Shown piece after piece: positions 1-9,271 of a stretch of DNA of 64,000 bases; position 1 is the stretch's first letter, and the number at the start of each line of letters is the position of its first letter. A model generated the notes under the pieces. The model was not told where the DNA came from and did not search any database. It saw only the letters and a list, made by a program, of their open reading frames with translations. Source of the DNA: Escherichia coli DSM 30083 = JCM 1649 = ATCC 11775. GTDB lineage: Bacteria; Pseudomonadota; Gammaproteobacteria; Enterobacterales; Enterobacteriaceae. The stretch covers positions 4,030,001 to 4,094,000 of the forward strand of contig NZ_CP033092.2 in assembly GCF_003697165.2 (NCBI RefSeq). Reading direction: 5' to 3'. The translations under genes and the position numbers were made by a program.

Positions 1-983
1 GTTTGCGCCACGCTCTGGTGAGTGACAAGTTGTTGCTCACACAAACGGCGCATAGCCTCCGGCCACGATCCCGGAGAAGAGATAAACTCACTCTGCACCG
101 CCTCCAGCGACACAATGGGCAAGCGACCATCGTTACCTTTGCAGTCAAATCGTTCCGCTTCAAGGAATACCTGCCTGTTACTTGTTACAAGCACCGTTGA
201 CTCGATGGCGTGGATCCCGCCGTCGCGCAGGATTTGCGCGGCAATAGATTCCGCAATAAGCAAGTCGCCCCAACGTTGGCTGACCGCGGTTTGCTGTGGC
301 ACGGTGAATTTAACCAGCACATGTTTATTGCCTGACGGCGTTTGTGCATAGCAGGTAAATTTTGGCTGCTCACCGCCCGCAGAAGAACCCACAATTTCTC
401 CTGCCAGTGCATCGCTTGCCAGTTGTTCGTAATGGGTGAGTTTTTGATCCAGAGGAATTGCCGCAGGGCGTTGTGCAGTAATCCATCGCTGATAATTCCC
501 CTCCCCGACCAGCCAGCCGCCGGTGTATTCACCGCTAAATACGGTCAGGGCGTAGAGCACATCTTCTTCCTGCCAGAGACGGATATCTTCAGTAAGATTC
601 AGTTGCGCGGCTAACTTCCTGCCCCACGCGCGCCCCAAAAACCCCTGCGGTCGCAGATCGGTCAAATACCAGGGCAAACCATCAAACCACCGTTCGTCGC
701 CATCTGCGCCTGTTACCAGACAACTTCCCTGCGGCCAGCACAACCGGATGTCGGCGAATTTATGCGCCTTTCCGGCATCATCCACTCGCCATACGGGAAT
801 ACGCTCAATTCCGCGATAAGGACGCAGCAGTGCATATCGCGTTGCCCGTGCTTTACCAAAGCGAATCACCCGATCTTCTCTGGCAACAAGGCGTGAGAAC
901 GTCGCCTGACTGATTGCCAGACGCTGGCGCAATTCCGGGGCAGAACGCGGCCCTTGCAATAAAAGATCGGTCAATTCGCTCAT
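1..983 (-). CDS. yjjJ: HipA-like kinase-fold protein YjjJ, cut by window edge
   Basis: The gene reads leftward from ATG at 981-983 (MSELTDLLLQGPRS...) and is still open at base 1, so about 327 of roughly 440 residues are present. No frameshift was found. The N-terminus (about residues 15-40) looks like a helix-turn-helix segment, PELRQRLAISQATFSRLVA, followed by the HipA-type N-terminal region and the start of the HipA kinase-like core, including a glycine/serine-rich SSAGGEQPKF loop near residue 200 that corresponds to the HipA nucleotide-binding region. HipA is a protein kinase toxin of persister cells. YjjJ is a stand-alone HipA homologue that has been reported as a toxin (HipH); that role is recalled, not shown here. 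There is no hipB-like partner next to it. No Shine-Dalgarno sequence precedes the ATG; the space is filled by 9-bp direct repeats. Confidence 0.9.
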   Translation of the reverse strand, partial: MSELTDLLLQGPRSAPELRQRLAISQATFSRLVAREDRVIRFGKARATRYALLRPYRGIERIPVWRVDDAGKAHKFADIRLCWPQGSCLVTGADGDERWFDGLPWYLTDLRPQGFLGRAWGRKLAAQLNLTEDIRLWQEEDVLYALTVFSGEYTGGWLVGEGNYQRWITAQRPAAIPLDQKLTHYEQLASDALAGEIVGSSAGGEQPKFTCYAQTPSGNKHVLVKFTVPQQTAVSQRWGDLLIAESIAAQILRDGGIHAIESTVLVTSNRQVFLEAERFDCKGNDGRLPIVSLEAVQSEFISSPGSWPEAMRRLCEQQLVTHQSVAQ

Positions 984-986
984 TAA

Positions 987-1084
987 TGAATAGATTCGTG
1001 AATAGATACTTGAATAGATTTATTAACACATTTCACTGAAAAGTATAGCGAAAATATTCAAGCTGGAGAGAGAAATGAATAGAT
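987..1084. repeat. Four TGAATAGAT repeats at the yjjJ start
   Basis: TGAATAGAT occurs at 987-995, 999-1007 and 1011-1019, exactly 12 bp apart, and again at 1076-1084. Read on the yjjJ strand this is ATCTATTCA repeated just before the start codon, where the ribosome-binding site should be. The array is a candidate operator, possibly for YjjJ's own N-terminal helix-turn-helix. That role is inference. Confidence 0.65.
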
Positions 1085-1087
1085 AAT

Positions 1088-1118
1088 AAAAAGCCGGAGC
1101 AGTCTCCCACTCCGGCTT
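1088..1118 (-). terminator. Terminator of the deo operon
   Basis: On the minus strand an AGCCGGAG/CTCCGGCT stem closes a 10-base loop and is followed by TTTTTATTAT. It lies 30 bp after the deoD stop, as expected for the end of deoCABD. Confidence 0.85.
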
Positions 1119-1149
1119 CACACGACAATCGCCTTTCAGCAAAACACAA

Positions 1150-1869
1150 TTACTCTTTATCGCCCAGCAGAACGGATTCCAGTGCGATTTTGATCATGTC
1201 GTTGAAGGTAGTCTGACGCTCAGCGGCAGTGGTCTGCTCGTGAGTGCGGATGTGGTCAGATACGGTGCAGATGGTCAGGGCTTTCGCGCCAAATTCTGCA
1301 GCGACGCCGTAGATACCAGCCGCTTCCATTTCCACGCCGAGAATGCCGTATTTTTCCATCACGTCGAACATTTCGCCGTCCGGAGAGTAGAACAGGTCAG
1401 CGGAGAACAGGTTACCCACGCGAGCATCAATACCCAGTGCTTTAGCTGCATCTACTGCGTTACGCACCATGTCGAAGTCAGCGATAGCGGCAAAGTCATG
1501 GTCTTTAAAACGGATGCGGTTAACTTTGGAATCGGTGCAGGCACCCATACCGATAACGACGTCGCGCAGTTTTACGTGCGGCAGAACTGCGCCACAGGAA
1601 CCCACGCGGATAATTTTCTTCACGCCGAAATCGGTGATCAGTTCTTTGGTGTAGATGGAGCAGGACGGGATACCCATACCGTGACCCATTACGGAAATTT
1701 TGCGGCCTTTGTAAGTACCGGTGAAGCCCAGCATACCGCGAACGTTGTTCACTTCACGGGCATCTTCAAGGAAAGTTTCAGCAATATACTTCGCACGCAG
1801 CGGGTCGCCTGGCATCAAAACTACGTCAGCGAAATCGCCCATTTCTGCATTAATGTGTGGGGTAGCCAT
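1150..1869 (-). CDS. deoD: Purine-nucleoside phosphorylase DeoD
   Basis: The 239-residue protein phosphorolyses purine (deoxy)ribonucleosides to the free base and (deoxy)ribose-1-phosphate in the cytoplasm. The start [15 protein letters not shown] at 1869 fits the E. coli enzyme; 19 further in-frame upstream codons lie inside the deoB-deoD junction and are not needed. [15 protein letters not shown] is the phosphate-binding N-terminal motif, [11 protein letters not shown] binds the nucleoside ribose, and VSDHI near residue 204 holds the catalytic aspartate. It is the last gene of deoCABD, 56 bp after deoB, and is followed by a strong terminator. Its product ribose phosphates feed DeoB. Confidence 0.98.
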
Positions 1870-1925
1870 TGTTTTATCCTTTTTGTGACATAACAAAGGC
1901 GGAGTCAACGCTCCGCCCAAATCCA

Positions 1926-3170
<1,245 letters not shown>

Positions 3171-3200
3171 TCAAATTTAAATGATCAGATCAGTATACCG

Positions 3201-4523
3201 TTATTCGCTGATACGGCGATAGACAGTTGGTGTGCTTTCCGGTGCTTTATCGGCAAGTTTAATTGCCGCTTTCACCGCTTTCGCCGCTTCCTGCCAGTTG
3301 TTTTCGTCTTTCGCGTGGATAACCGCCAGCGGACGCTGACCGTCTACCTGGTCGCCCAGACGCGCCATATCAGTAAAGCCGACGCTGTAATCGATGGTGT
3401 CAGATGCCTGACGGCGTCCGCCGCCCATTGCAACCACTGCCATCCCCAGCGCGCGGGTATCCATTTCACTGACAAAACCTTCGGTATCAGCATAGACTGC
3501 TTTCGTCAGCATCGCTGTCGGCAGATACTTCGCGTAGTTCTCAACGAAGTCGGTCGGGCCTTTTTGTGCCGCTACCATACGACCAAAGACTTCTGCCGCT
3601 TTACCGTTGTCCAGCACCGCCTGCAATTTCGCGCGCGCTTCGGCGTCATCTTTCGCCAGTTTGCCGGAGATCAGCATCTCCACGCACAGCGCCATCGTGA
3701 CATCAAACAGACGCGGGTTAGGATATTCACCCGTCAGGAACTGCACCGCTTCACGAACTTCAACCGCGTTACCTGCACTGGAGGCCAGTACCTGATTCAT
3801 GTCGGTGAGCAGCGCGGTGGTGCGCACGCCAGCGCCGTTAGCCACGCCAACAATCGCTTCGGCAAGGGCTTCAGAGAGTTCGTAGGTCGGCATAAACGCG
3901 CCGCTACCCACTTTCACGTCCATCACCAGCGCGTCCAGACCTTCCGCAAGTTTCTTCGCCAGAATAGAGGCGGTGATCAGCGGGATGGAGTCCACGGTTG
4001 CGGTAATATCACGGGTCGCGTAGAAACGTTTATCAGCCGGAGCCAGTGAACTGGTCTGACCGATAATCGCCACGCCGACGTCTTTAATAATTTCGCGGAA
4101 ACGGTTGTCATCCGGGAAAATGTCGAAGCCAGGGATGGATTCCAGTTTGTCGAGCGTACCGCCAGTATGACCGAGGCCGCGACCAGAGATCATCGGAATA
4201 TAGCCGCCGCAGGCTGCGACCATCGGCCCCAACATCAGCGAAGTCACATCGCCGACGCCACCGGTGGAGTGTTTATCAACAATCGGGCCATTCAGATGCA
4301 GGCTTTTCCAGTCGAGAACGGTTCCTGAATCTCGCATCGCCATGGTCAGCGAGACACGCTCAGGCATTGTCATATCGTGGAAGAAAATGGTCATCGCGAG
4401 GGCGGCAATCTGCCCTTCGGAGATAGTGTTGTCGCGAATACCGTTGATAAAGAAACGAATTTCTTCATCGCTCAGCGCATGACCATCACGTTTTTTACGA
4501 ATAATTTCTTGTGCGAGAAACAA
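3201..4523 (-). CDS. deoA: Thymidine phosphorylase DeoA
   Basis: The 440-residue homodimeric enzyme phosphorolyses thymidine and deoxyuridine to base and deoxyribose-1-phosphate. The family signature is present: the phosphate-binding [17 protein letters not shown] segment near residues 84-100 and the glycine-rich [17 protein letters not shown] stretch near 113-129. The start [15 protein letters not shown] matches the E. coli enzyme and is preceded by GGGAGGTTACCTTG on its strand, giving a good ribosome-binding site. A REP element separates it from deoC, so the operon message folds strongly between these two genes. Confidence 0.98.
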
Positions 4524-4554
4524 GGTAACCTCCCGAGGAAAAGAGTATGAGGCG

Positions 4555-4645
4555 GCTTTTGCCGGATGCGTCTACGCCTTATCCGGCCTACGGGTAGATA
4601 CGTCTCGTAGGCCTGATAAGCGCAGCGCATCAGGCGTAAAGCATC
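4555..4645. repeat. REP/BIME pair between deoA and deoC
   Basis: Two oppositely oriented REP cores, GCCGGATGCG...CCTTATCCGGCCTAC and GTAGGCCTGATAAGCGC...GCATCAGGCG, form a bacterial interspersed mosaic element. It fills nearly all of the 126-bp deoC-deoA gap inside the operon. REP hairpins in such positions can affect message stability and bind gyrase or IHF. Confidence 0.9.
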
Positions 4646-4649
4646 TTAC

Positions 4650-5429
4650 TTAGTAGCTGCTGGCGCTCTTACCGTCGCCGTGACCCAGCGCTTTCAGCAG
4701 GCTTGCCAGCAGGCTGGAAGCGCCAAAGCGGTAGTGACGCGCATCTGCCCAGTCAGCACCGAACAGTTCATCTGCAATGGCGAGATATTTCTGCGCATCT
4801 TCCGCAGTACGCACGCCGCCCGCCGGTTTGAAACCAACGGTTTTTTCTACGCCCATATCACGGATCACTTCCATCATGATGCGCGCGCTTTCCGGCGTCG
4901 CGTTCACAGCCACTTTACCGGTAGAGGTTTTGATGAAGTCCGCACCCGCTTTGATGGAGATTTCAGACGCTTTACGGATCAGCGCTTCGTCTTTCAGTTC
5001 GCCGGTTTCGATGATCACTTTCAGCAGTACATTCGCTGCCGCGCAAGCCTCTTTACAGGCTTTCACCAGGTCAAAACCAACCTGCTCGTTACCCGCCATC
5101 AGCGCGCGGTACGGGAACACAACGTCAACTTCATCAGCACCGTAGGCGATTGCCGCACGGGTTTCTGCCAGCGCGATGTCGATGTCGTCGTTACCGTGTG
5201 GGAAGTTGGTTACCGTAGCGATACGGATTTCCGGGGTGCCCTGCTCTTTCAGAGTTTTGCGAGCAATCGGGATAAAGCGAGGATAGATACAGATAGCGGC
5301 GGTATTGCCGACCGGAGTTTTGGCCTGATGACACAGGGCGATCACTTTCTCGTCGGTGTCGTCGTCATTCAGGGTGGTCAGGTCCATCAATTTCAGTGCA
5401 CGCAGGCTGCTTGCTTTCAGATCAGTCAT
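4650..5429 (-). CDS. deoC: Deoxyribose-phosphate aldolase DeoC
   Basis: The 259-residue class I aldolase cleaves 2-deoxyribose-5-phosphate to glyceraldehyde-3-phosphate and acetaldehyde, the final step of the pathway. The start [13 protein letters not shown] at 5429 follows CAGGAG on its strand; an upstream in-frame ATG would add eight residues but lacks support. [11 protein letters not shown] (about residues 161-171) carries the Schiff-base lysine 167, and VGFKPAGGV holds the second active-site lysine 201. It is the first gene of deoCABD and is expressed from deoP1 and deoP2, whose operators are visible upstream. Confidence 0.98.
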   Translation of the reverse strand: MTDLKASSLRALKLMDLTTLNDDDTDEKVIALCHQAKTPVGNTAAICIYPRFIPIARKTLKEQGTPEIRIATVTNFPHGNDDIDIALAETRAAIAYGADEVDVVFPYRALMAGNEQVGFDLVKACKEACAAANVLLKVIIETGELKDEALIRKASEISIKAGADFIKTSTGKVAVNATPESARIMMEVIRDMGVEKTVGFKPAGGVRTAEDAQKYLAIADELFGADWADARHYRFGASSLLASLLKALGHGDGKSASSY

Positions 5430-5473
5430 TTCATTCTCCTGGCTTGTCGCCAATAAAATTCACCTTGCGAGTT

Positions 5474-5489
5474 TGTTAGTATTCTAACA
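5474..5489. promoter_or_regulatory. DeoR operator O2 at deoP2
   Basis: TGTTAGTATTCTAACA is a 16-bp near-perfect palindrome, the known DeoR operator sequence on the opposite strand. It lies 44 bp before the deoC start, overlapping the deoP2 transcription start region. Its centre is 599 bp from a second copy at 6073-6088, matching the known deoO1-deoO2 distance for DeoR looping. Confidence 0.93.
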
Positions 5490-5503
5490 TCTACTCCGCA
5501 ACA

Positions 5504-5525
5504 CACTTCGATACACATCACAATT
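5504..5525 (-). promoter_or_regulatory. CRP site 1 of deoP2
   Basis: Read on the deoC strand the site is AATTGTGATGTGTATCGAAG, with the TGTGA half intact. Its centre is 53 bp from the second CRP site, the known spacing of the -40.5 and -93.5 sites of deoP2. Confidence 0.85.
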
Positions 5526-5540
5526 AAGGAAATCTACTTA

Positions 5541-5562
5541 CAAGTTTGCATCACTGTAATGC
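5541..5562. promoter_or_regulatory. CytR-binding region of deoP2
   Basis: Between the two CRP sites the deoC strand reads GCATTACAGTGATGCAAACT, containing the TTGCA-type half sites used by CytR. In E. coli CytR is anti-activator here by bridging two CRP dimers. The exact edges are approximate. Confidence 0.6.
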
Positions 5563-5578
5563 GATCTGGTTCAAATAA
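5557..5578 (-). promoter_or_regulatory. CRP site 2 of deoP2
   Basis: On the deoC strand the site reads TTATTTGAACCAGATCGCAT, a weaker CRP site. It also lies 109 bp upstream of the divergent yjjI start, so the same element could influence yjjI. Confidence 0.75.
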
Positions 5579-5686
5579 TTCACTTTCAAATGAATGCGTC
5601 AGTGGTGGCAAACGCATCAGGATCAAAGTGAACATCACGAAACTTCTTACAATGGCGCATCACCTTCGGCATAAAAGGAAAAGAAG

Positions 5687-7237
5687 ATGCCCACTTCTCA
5701 TGAAAATGCACTGCAACAACGTTGCCAGCAAATTGTCACCAGCCCAGTGCTTAGCCCGGAGCAGAAGCGCCATTTTCTGGCACTGGAAGCAGAAAACAAT
5801 CTGCCTTACCCACAGCTTCCTGCCGAAGCCCGCCGCGCGCTGGATGAAGGTGTAATCTGCGATATGTTTGAAGGTCATGCGCCGTACAAACCGCGCTATG
5901 TCTTACCCGATTACGCCCGTTTTCTGGCGAACGGTTCCGAATGGCTGGAGCTGGAAGGCGCGAAAGATCTTGATGACGCACTCTCTCTGCTGACCATTCT
6001 TTACCACCACGTACCGTCGGTCACATCGATGCCGGTCTACCTGGGGCAACTGGATGCGTTGTTGCAACCGTATGTTAGAATTCTAACACAAGACGAGATC
6101 GATGTTCGAATAAAACGTTTCTGGCGTTACCTCGACAGAACCCTGCCAGACGCCTTTATGCACGCCAATATCGGCCCGTCTGATTCGCCCATTACCCGCG
6201 CGATCTTACGTGCAGATGCAGAGTTGAAGCAGGTTTCACCGAACCTGACCTTTATCTACGATCCTGAAATCACCCCTGATGACCTGCTGCTGGAAGTGGC
6301 GAAGAACATCTGTGAATGTAGCAAACCGCACATCGCCAACGGTCCGGTGCATGATAAAATTTTCACAAAAGGGGGCTACGGGATTGTGAGCTGTTACAAC
6401 TCACTGCCGCTGGCGGGTGGTGGCAGCACGCTGGTACGCCTTAACCTGAAAGCCATTGCCGAGCGCAGCGAATCGCTGGATGACTTCTTTACGCGCACTC
6501 TACCGCACTACTGCCAGCAGCAGATCGCCATCATCGATGCGCGGTGTGAATTCCTCTATCAACAATCACACTTCTTTGAGAATAGCTTCCTGGTGAAAGA
6601 AGGGCTGATTAACCCTGAACGTTTTGTGCCAATGTTTGGCATGTATGGGCTGGCGGAAGCGGTTAACTTGCTGTGTGAAAAAGAAGGGATTGCCGCGCGC
6701 TACGGTAAAGAAGCCGCCGCAAATGAAGTAGGTTATCGCATCAGCGCGCAACTGGCGGAGTTTGTCGCCAATACCCCCGTGAAATATGGCTGGCAAAAAC
6801 GCGCCATGTTACACGCACAGTCGGGGATCAGTTCCGATATCGGCACCACGCCGGGCGCGCGTTTGCCGTATGGCGATGAGCCAGATCCGATCACCCATCT
6901 GCAAACTGTCGCCCCGCATCATGCTTATTATTATTCCGGCATCAGCGACATTCTGACGCTCGACGAAACCATCAAACGTAACCCGCAGGCACTGGTACAG
7001 CTTTGCCTCGGTGCCTTTAAAGCCGGAATGCGTGAATTTACCGCCAATGTCAGCGGTAACGATCTGGTTCGCGTTACCGGTTATATGGTGCGTTTGTCGG
7101 ATTTAGAAAAATATCGCGCCGAAGGTTCACGCACCAACACCACCTGGCTGGGCGAAGAAGCCGCACGCAACACTCGTATTCTGGAACGCCAGCCGCGCGT
7201 GATAAGCCATGAACAGCAGATGCGCTTTAGTCAGTAA
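5687..7237 (+). CDS. yjjI: Glycyl-radical enzyme YjjI (DUF3029)
   Basis: The 516-residue protein belongs to the DUF3029 branch of the glycyl-radical (pyruvate formate-lyase-like) superfamily. The C-terminal glycyl-radical loop DLVRVTGYM places the radical glycine at about residue 465, and a cysteine in [15 protein letters not shown] at about residue 236 is a good candidate for the thiyl cysteine. It is shorter than pyruvate formate-lyase (about 760 residues). The start follows AAAAGGAAAAGAAG. Its 3' end overlaps yjjW, its activase, by 29 bp. Two DeoR operators for the divergent deo operon lie inside its coding sequence. I do not assign a substrate. Activity should be confined to anaerobic conditions because of the radical chemistry. 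Confidence 0.93.
6073..6088. promoter_or_regulatory. DeoR operator O1 at deoP1, inside yjjI
   Basis: TGTTAGAATTCTAACA is a perfect 16-bp palindrome and the canonical DeoR operator. It lies within yjjI coding sequence, 599 bp (centre to centre) upstream of O2 relative to deoC, so deoP1 must fire from inside yjjI on the minus strand. Confidence 0.93.
6352..6367. promoter_or_regulatory. Auxiliary DeoR operator OE, inside yjjI
   Basis: TGATAAAATTTTCACA is an imperfect palindrome resembling TGTTAGAATTCTAACA. Its centre is 279 bp beyond O1 and 878 bp beyond O2, the remembered spacing of the third operator OE. The position supports the call more than the sequence does. Confidence 0.75.
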
Positions 7238-8072
7238 GATTATCCCCTTCTCCTGCGTTGACGGGCCAGGCAGTCGTCTGGCTCTGTTTTTGCAGGGCTG
7301 CAATCTGCGCTGCAAAAACTGTCACAATCCGTGGACGATGGGACGTTGCAATGACTGTGGGGAGTGCGTGCCACAGTGTCCGCATCAGGCGTTGCAGATT
7401 GTTGACGGCAAAGTGGTGTGGAACGCTGTGGTTTGCGAGCAGTGTGATACCTGCCTGAAGAGGTGTCCGCAACATGCCACGCCCATGGCGCAATCCATGA
7501 GCGTGGACGAAGTGCTTAGCCATGTCCGCAAAGCAGTGCTGTTTATCGAAGGGATAACGGTGAGTGGCGGTGAAGCCACGACCCAGCTGCCGTTTGTGGT
7601 GGCGCTGTTTACTGCTATCAAAAACGATCCGCAACTGCGCCATCTCACCTGTCTGGTGGACAGTAACGGCATGTTGAGCGAAACCGGCTGGGAAAAATTG
7701 CTCCCGGTGTGCGACGGCGCAATGCTCGATCTCAAAGCGTGGGGGAGCGAATGTCATCAACAACTCACCGGACGCGATAATCAGCAGATTAAGCGCAGCA
7801 TCTATTTGCTGGCAGAGCGCGGCAAGCTGGCGGAACTGCGTTTGCTGGTGATCCCTGGCCAGGTGGATTATTTGCAACACATCGAAGAACTGGCGGCGTT
7901 TATCAAGGGACTCGGCGATGTTCCGGTACGCCTGAACGCGTTTCATGCCCACGGCGTGTATGGCGAGGCGCAAAGCTGGGCGAGCGCCACGCCGGAAGAC
8001 GTTGAGCCGTTGGCTGATGCGTTAAAGGTGCGCGGGGTGAGCCGGTTGATATTTCCGGCGCTCTATTTGTGA
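7209..8072 (+). CDS. yjjW: Radical-SAM glycyl-radical activase YjjW
   Basis: The 287-residue protein should use S-adenosylmethionine and a [4Fe-4S] cluster to place the radical on YjjI. Near residues 31-38, GCNLRCKNC gives the C-x3-C-x2-C radical-SAM cysteines. It is followed by a ferredoxin-type insert with two cysteine groups, [11 protein letters not shown] and [11 protein letters not shown], typical of the larger glycyl-radical activases. [13 protein letters not shown] is the GGE SAM-binding motif. The ATG lies inside the last codons of yjjI, indicating translational coupling. Downstream is a REP array with no further gene on this strand. Confidence 0.95.
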
Positions 8073-8500
8073 CATGCCGGATACGGCCTACGGTTCGGCA
8101 CAGACTTGTAGGCCTGATAAGACGCGTCAAGCGTCGCATCAGGCATTGTGCGCCAACTGCCGGATGCGGCGCGAACGCCTTATCCGGCCTACGGTTCGGC
8201 ACAAACCTGTAGGCATGATAAGACGCGACAAGCGTCGCATCAGGCATTATGCGCCGACTGCCGGATGCGGCGTGAACGCCTTATCCGGCCTACGGTTCGG
8301 CACAGACTTGTAGGCATGATAAGACGCGACAAGCGTCGCATCAGGCATTGTGCGCCAACTGCCGGATGCGGCGTGAACGCCTTATCCGGCCTACGGTTCG
8401 GCACAAACCTGTAGGCATGATAAGACGCGTTAAGCGTCGCATCAGGCATTGTGCGCCAACTGCCGGATGCGGCGTGAACGCCTTATCCGGCCTACGGCAC
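8073..8500. repeat. Tandem BIME array, 101-bp unit
   Basis: The core GCCGGATGCGGCG starts at 8159, 8260, 8361 and 8462, each exactly 101 bp apart, with a partial unit before. Each unit contains two opposed REP sequences (GCCTTATCCGGCCTAC and GTAGGC[AC]TGATAAGACGCG...GCATCAGGC) joined by short linkers. Units differ only by scattered substitutions, so the array probably grew by unit duplication. It lies between the convergent ends of yjjW and yjjV and its right edge contains the yjjV stop codon. Small open frames within it are repeat artefacts. Confidence 0.93.
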
Positions 8501-9271
8501 GTTAAACAACGTATACGTGTTATTAAGCAACGCTTGCGCAATCTCATCCGCCGGTTCCCGGCGCAACTCGCAAAGCACGGCAAACACACGGGCAGCCTGC
8601 TCCGGGCGGTTAGGCTGCCCCTGAAAACCGTTGAGCGGCATATCCGGCGCGTCGGTTTCCAGCAATAACGATGCCAGCGGTAATTTTGCGATGACATCGC
8701 GGGTTTTACTGGCGCGTGGATAGGTGATAGTACCGCCTACGCCAATTTTGTAGCCCAGCTGTACAAACCGTTCGGCCTGTTGCAGGCTGCCGGAAAAACC
8801 GTGAACCACGCCAGTGCGCGGTAAATCGTGGCGTTTAAGATGCATCGCCAGTTTGTCGTGCGTGCGCCGTGAATGCAGGATCACCGGCAGATCGTAGCGT
8901 TTCGCCAGTTTCAGTTGTTCGTCGAGTAACCACTGCTGCCTCTCAAATTGCGGATCGTCGCCAAAGAGATCCAGACCGATCTCCCCCACCGCCACCACCT
9001 TCGCCGGACGCCTTTCCAGCGCCTGCTGTAGCTGCTCAAGAGACACATCGCTATGTTTTTCCAACATACCAGGATGCAAGCCCAATGCGGCATACAGCGG
9101 TTGATAATTTTCCGCTAATGCCAACACACGGGCAAAATTTTCCGCCTCTGTTGCCGGAACAATGATCTTGCCTACGCCCGCTTGTGCCGCGCGTTGCAGG
9201 CTGGCCTCTTCATCGCCACTAAACGGCGGGAAATCAAAATGGCAGTGGGTGTCGATAAAACGGCAAATCAA
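8492..9271 (-). CDS. yjjV: TatD-family metal-dependent hydrolase YjjV
   Basis: The 259-residue protein is a TatD-type TIM-barrel metallo-hydrolase, a family with 3'-5' DNase activity. FIDTHCHFDFPPF near the N-terminus is the metal-binding HxH, VAVGEIGLDLFG carries the conserved glutamate, VILHSR supplies a histidine, and LLLETDAPDMP the late aspartate. The coding sequence ends in the REP array: its last codons and the TAG stop belong to the CGGCCTACGG repeat sequence. The 5' end overlaps yjjU by four bases, so the two are probably cotranscribed. Confidence 0.95.
   Translation of the reverse strand: MICRFIDTHCHFDFPPFSGDEEASLQRAAQAGVGKIIVPATEAENFARVLALAENYQPLYAALGLHPGMLEKHSDVSLEQLQQALERRPAKVVAVGEIGLDLFGDDPQFERQQWLLDEQLKLAKRYDLPVILHSRRTHDKLAMHLKRHDLPRTGVVHGFSGSLQQAERFVQLGYKIGVGGTITYPRASKTRDVIAKLPLASLLLETDAPDMPLNGFQGQPNRPEQAARVFAVLCELRREPADEIAQALLNNTYTLFNVP

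Noticed and set aside
7227..7973. 248-codon minus-strand frame opposite yjjW
   Set aside because: Antisense shadow of a clear radical-SAM gene.
8073..8500. Regular repeats that could suggest a CRISPR array
   Set aside because: The unit is 101 bp, made wholly of REP palindromes, with no unique spacers and no cas genes.
8074..8697. Several overlapping short open frames of 60-120 codons on both strands
   Set aside because: They arise from the repeated REP sequence and share the same repeated peptide.
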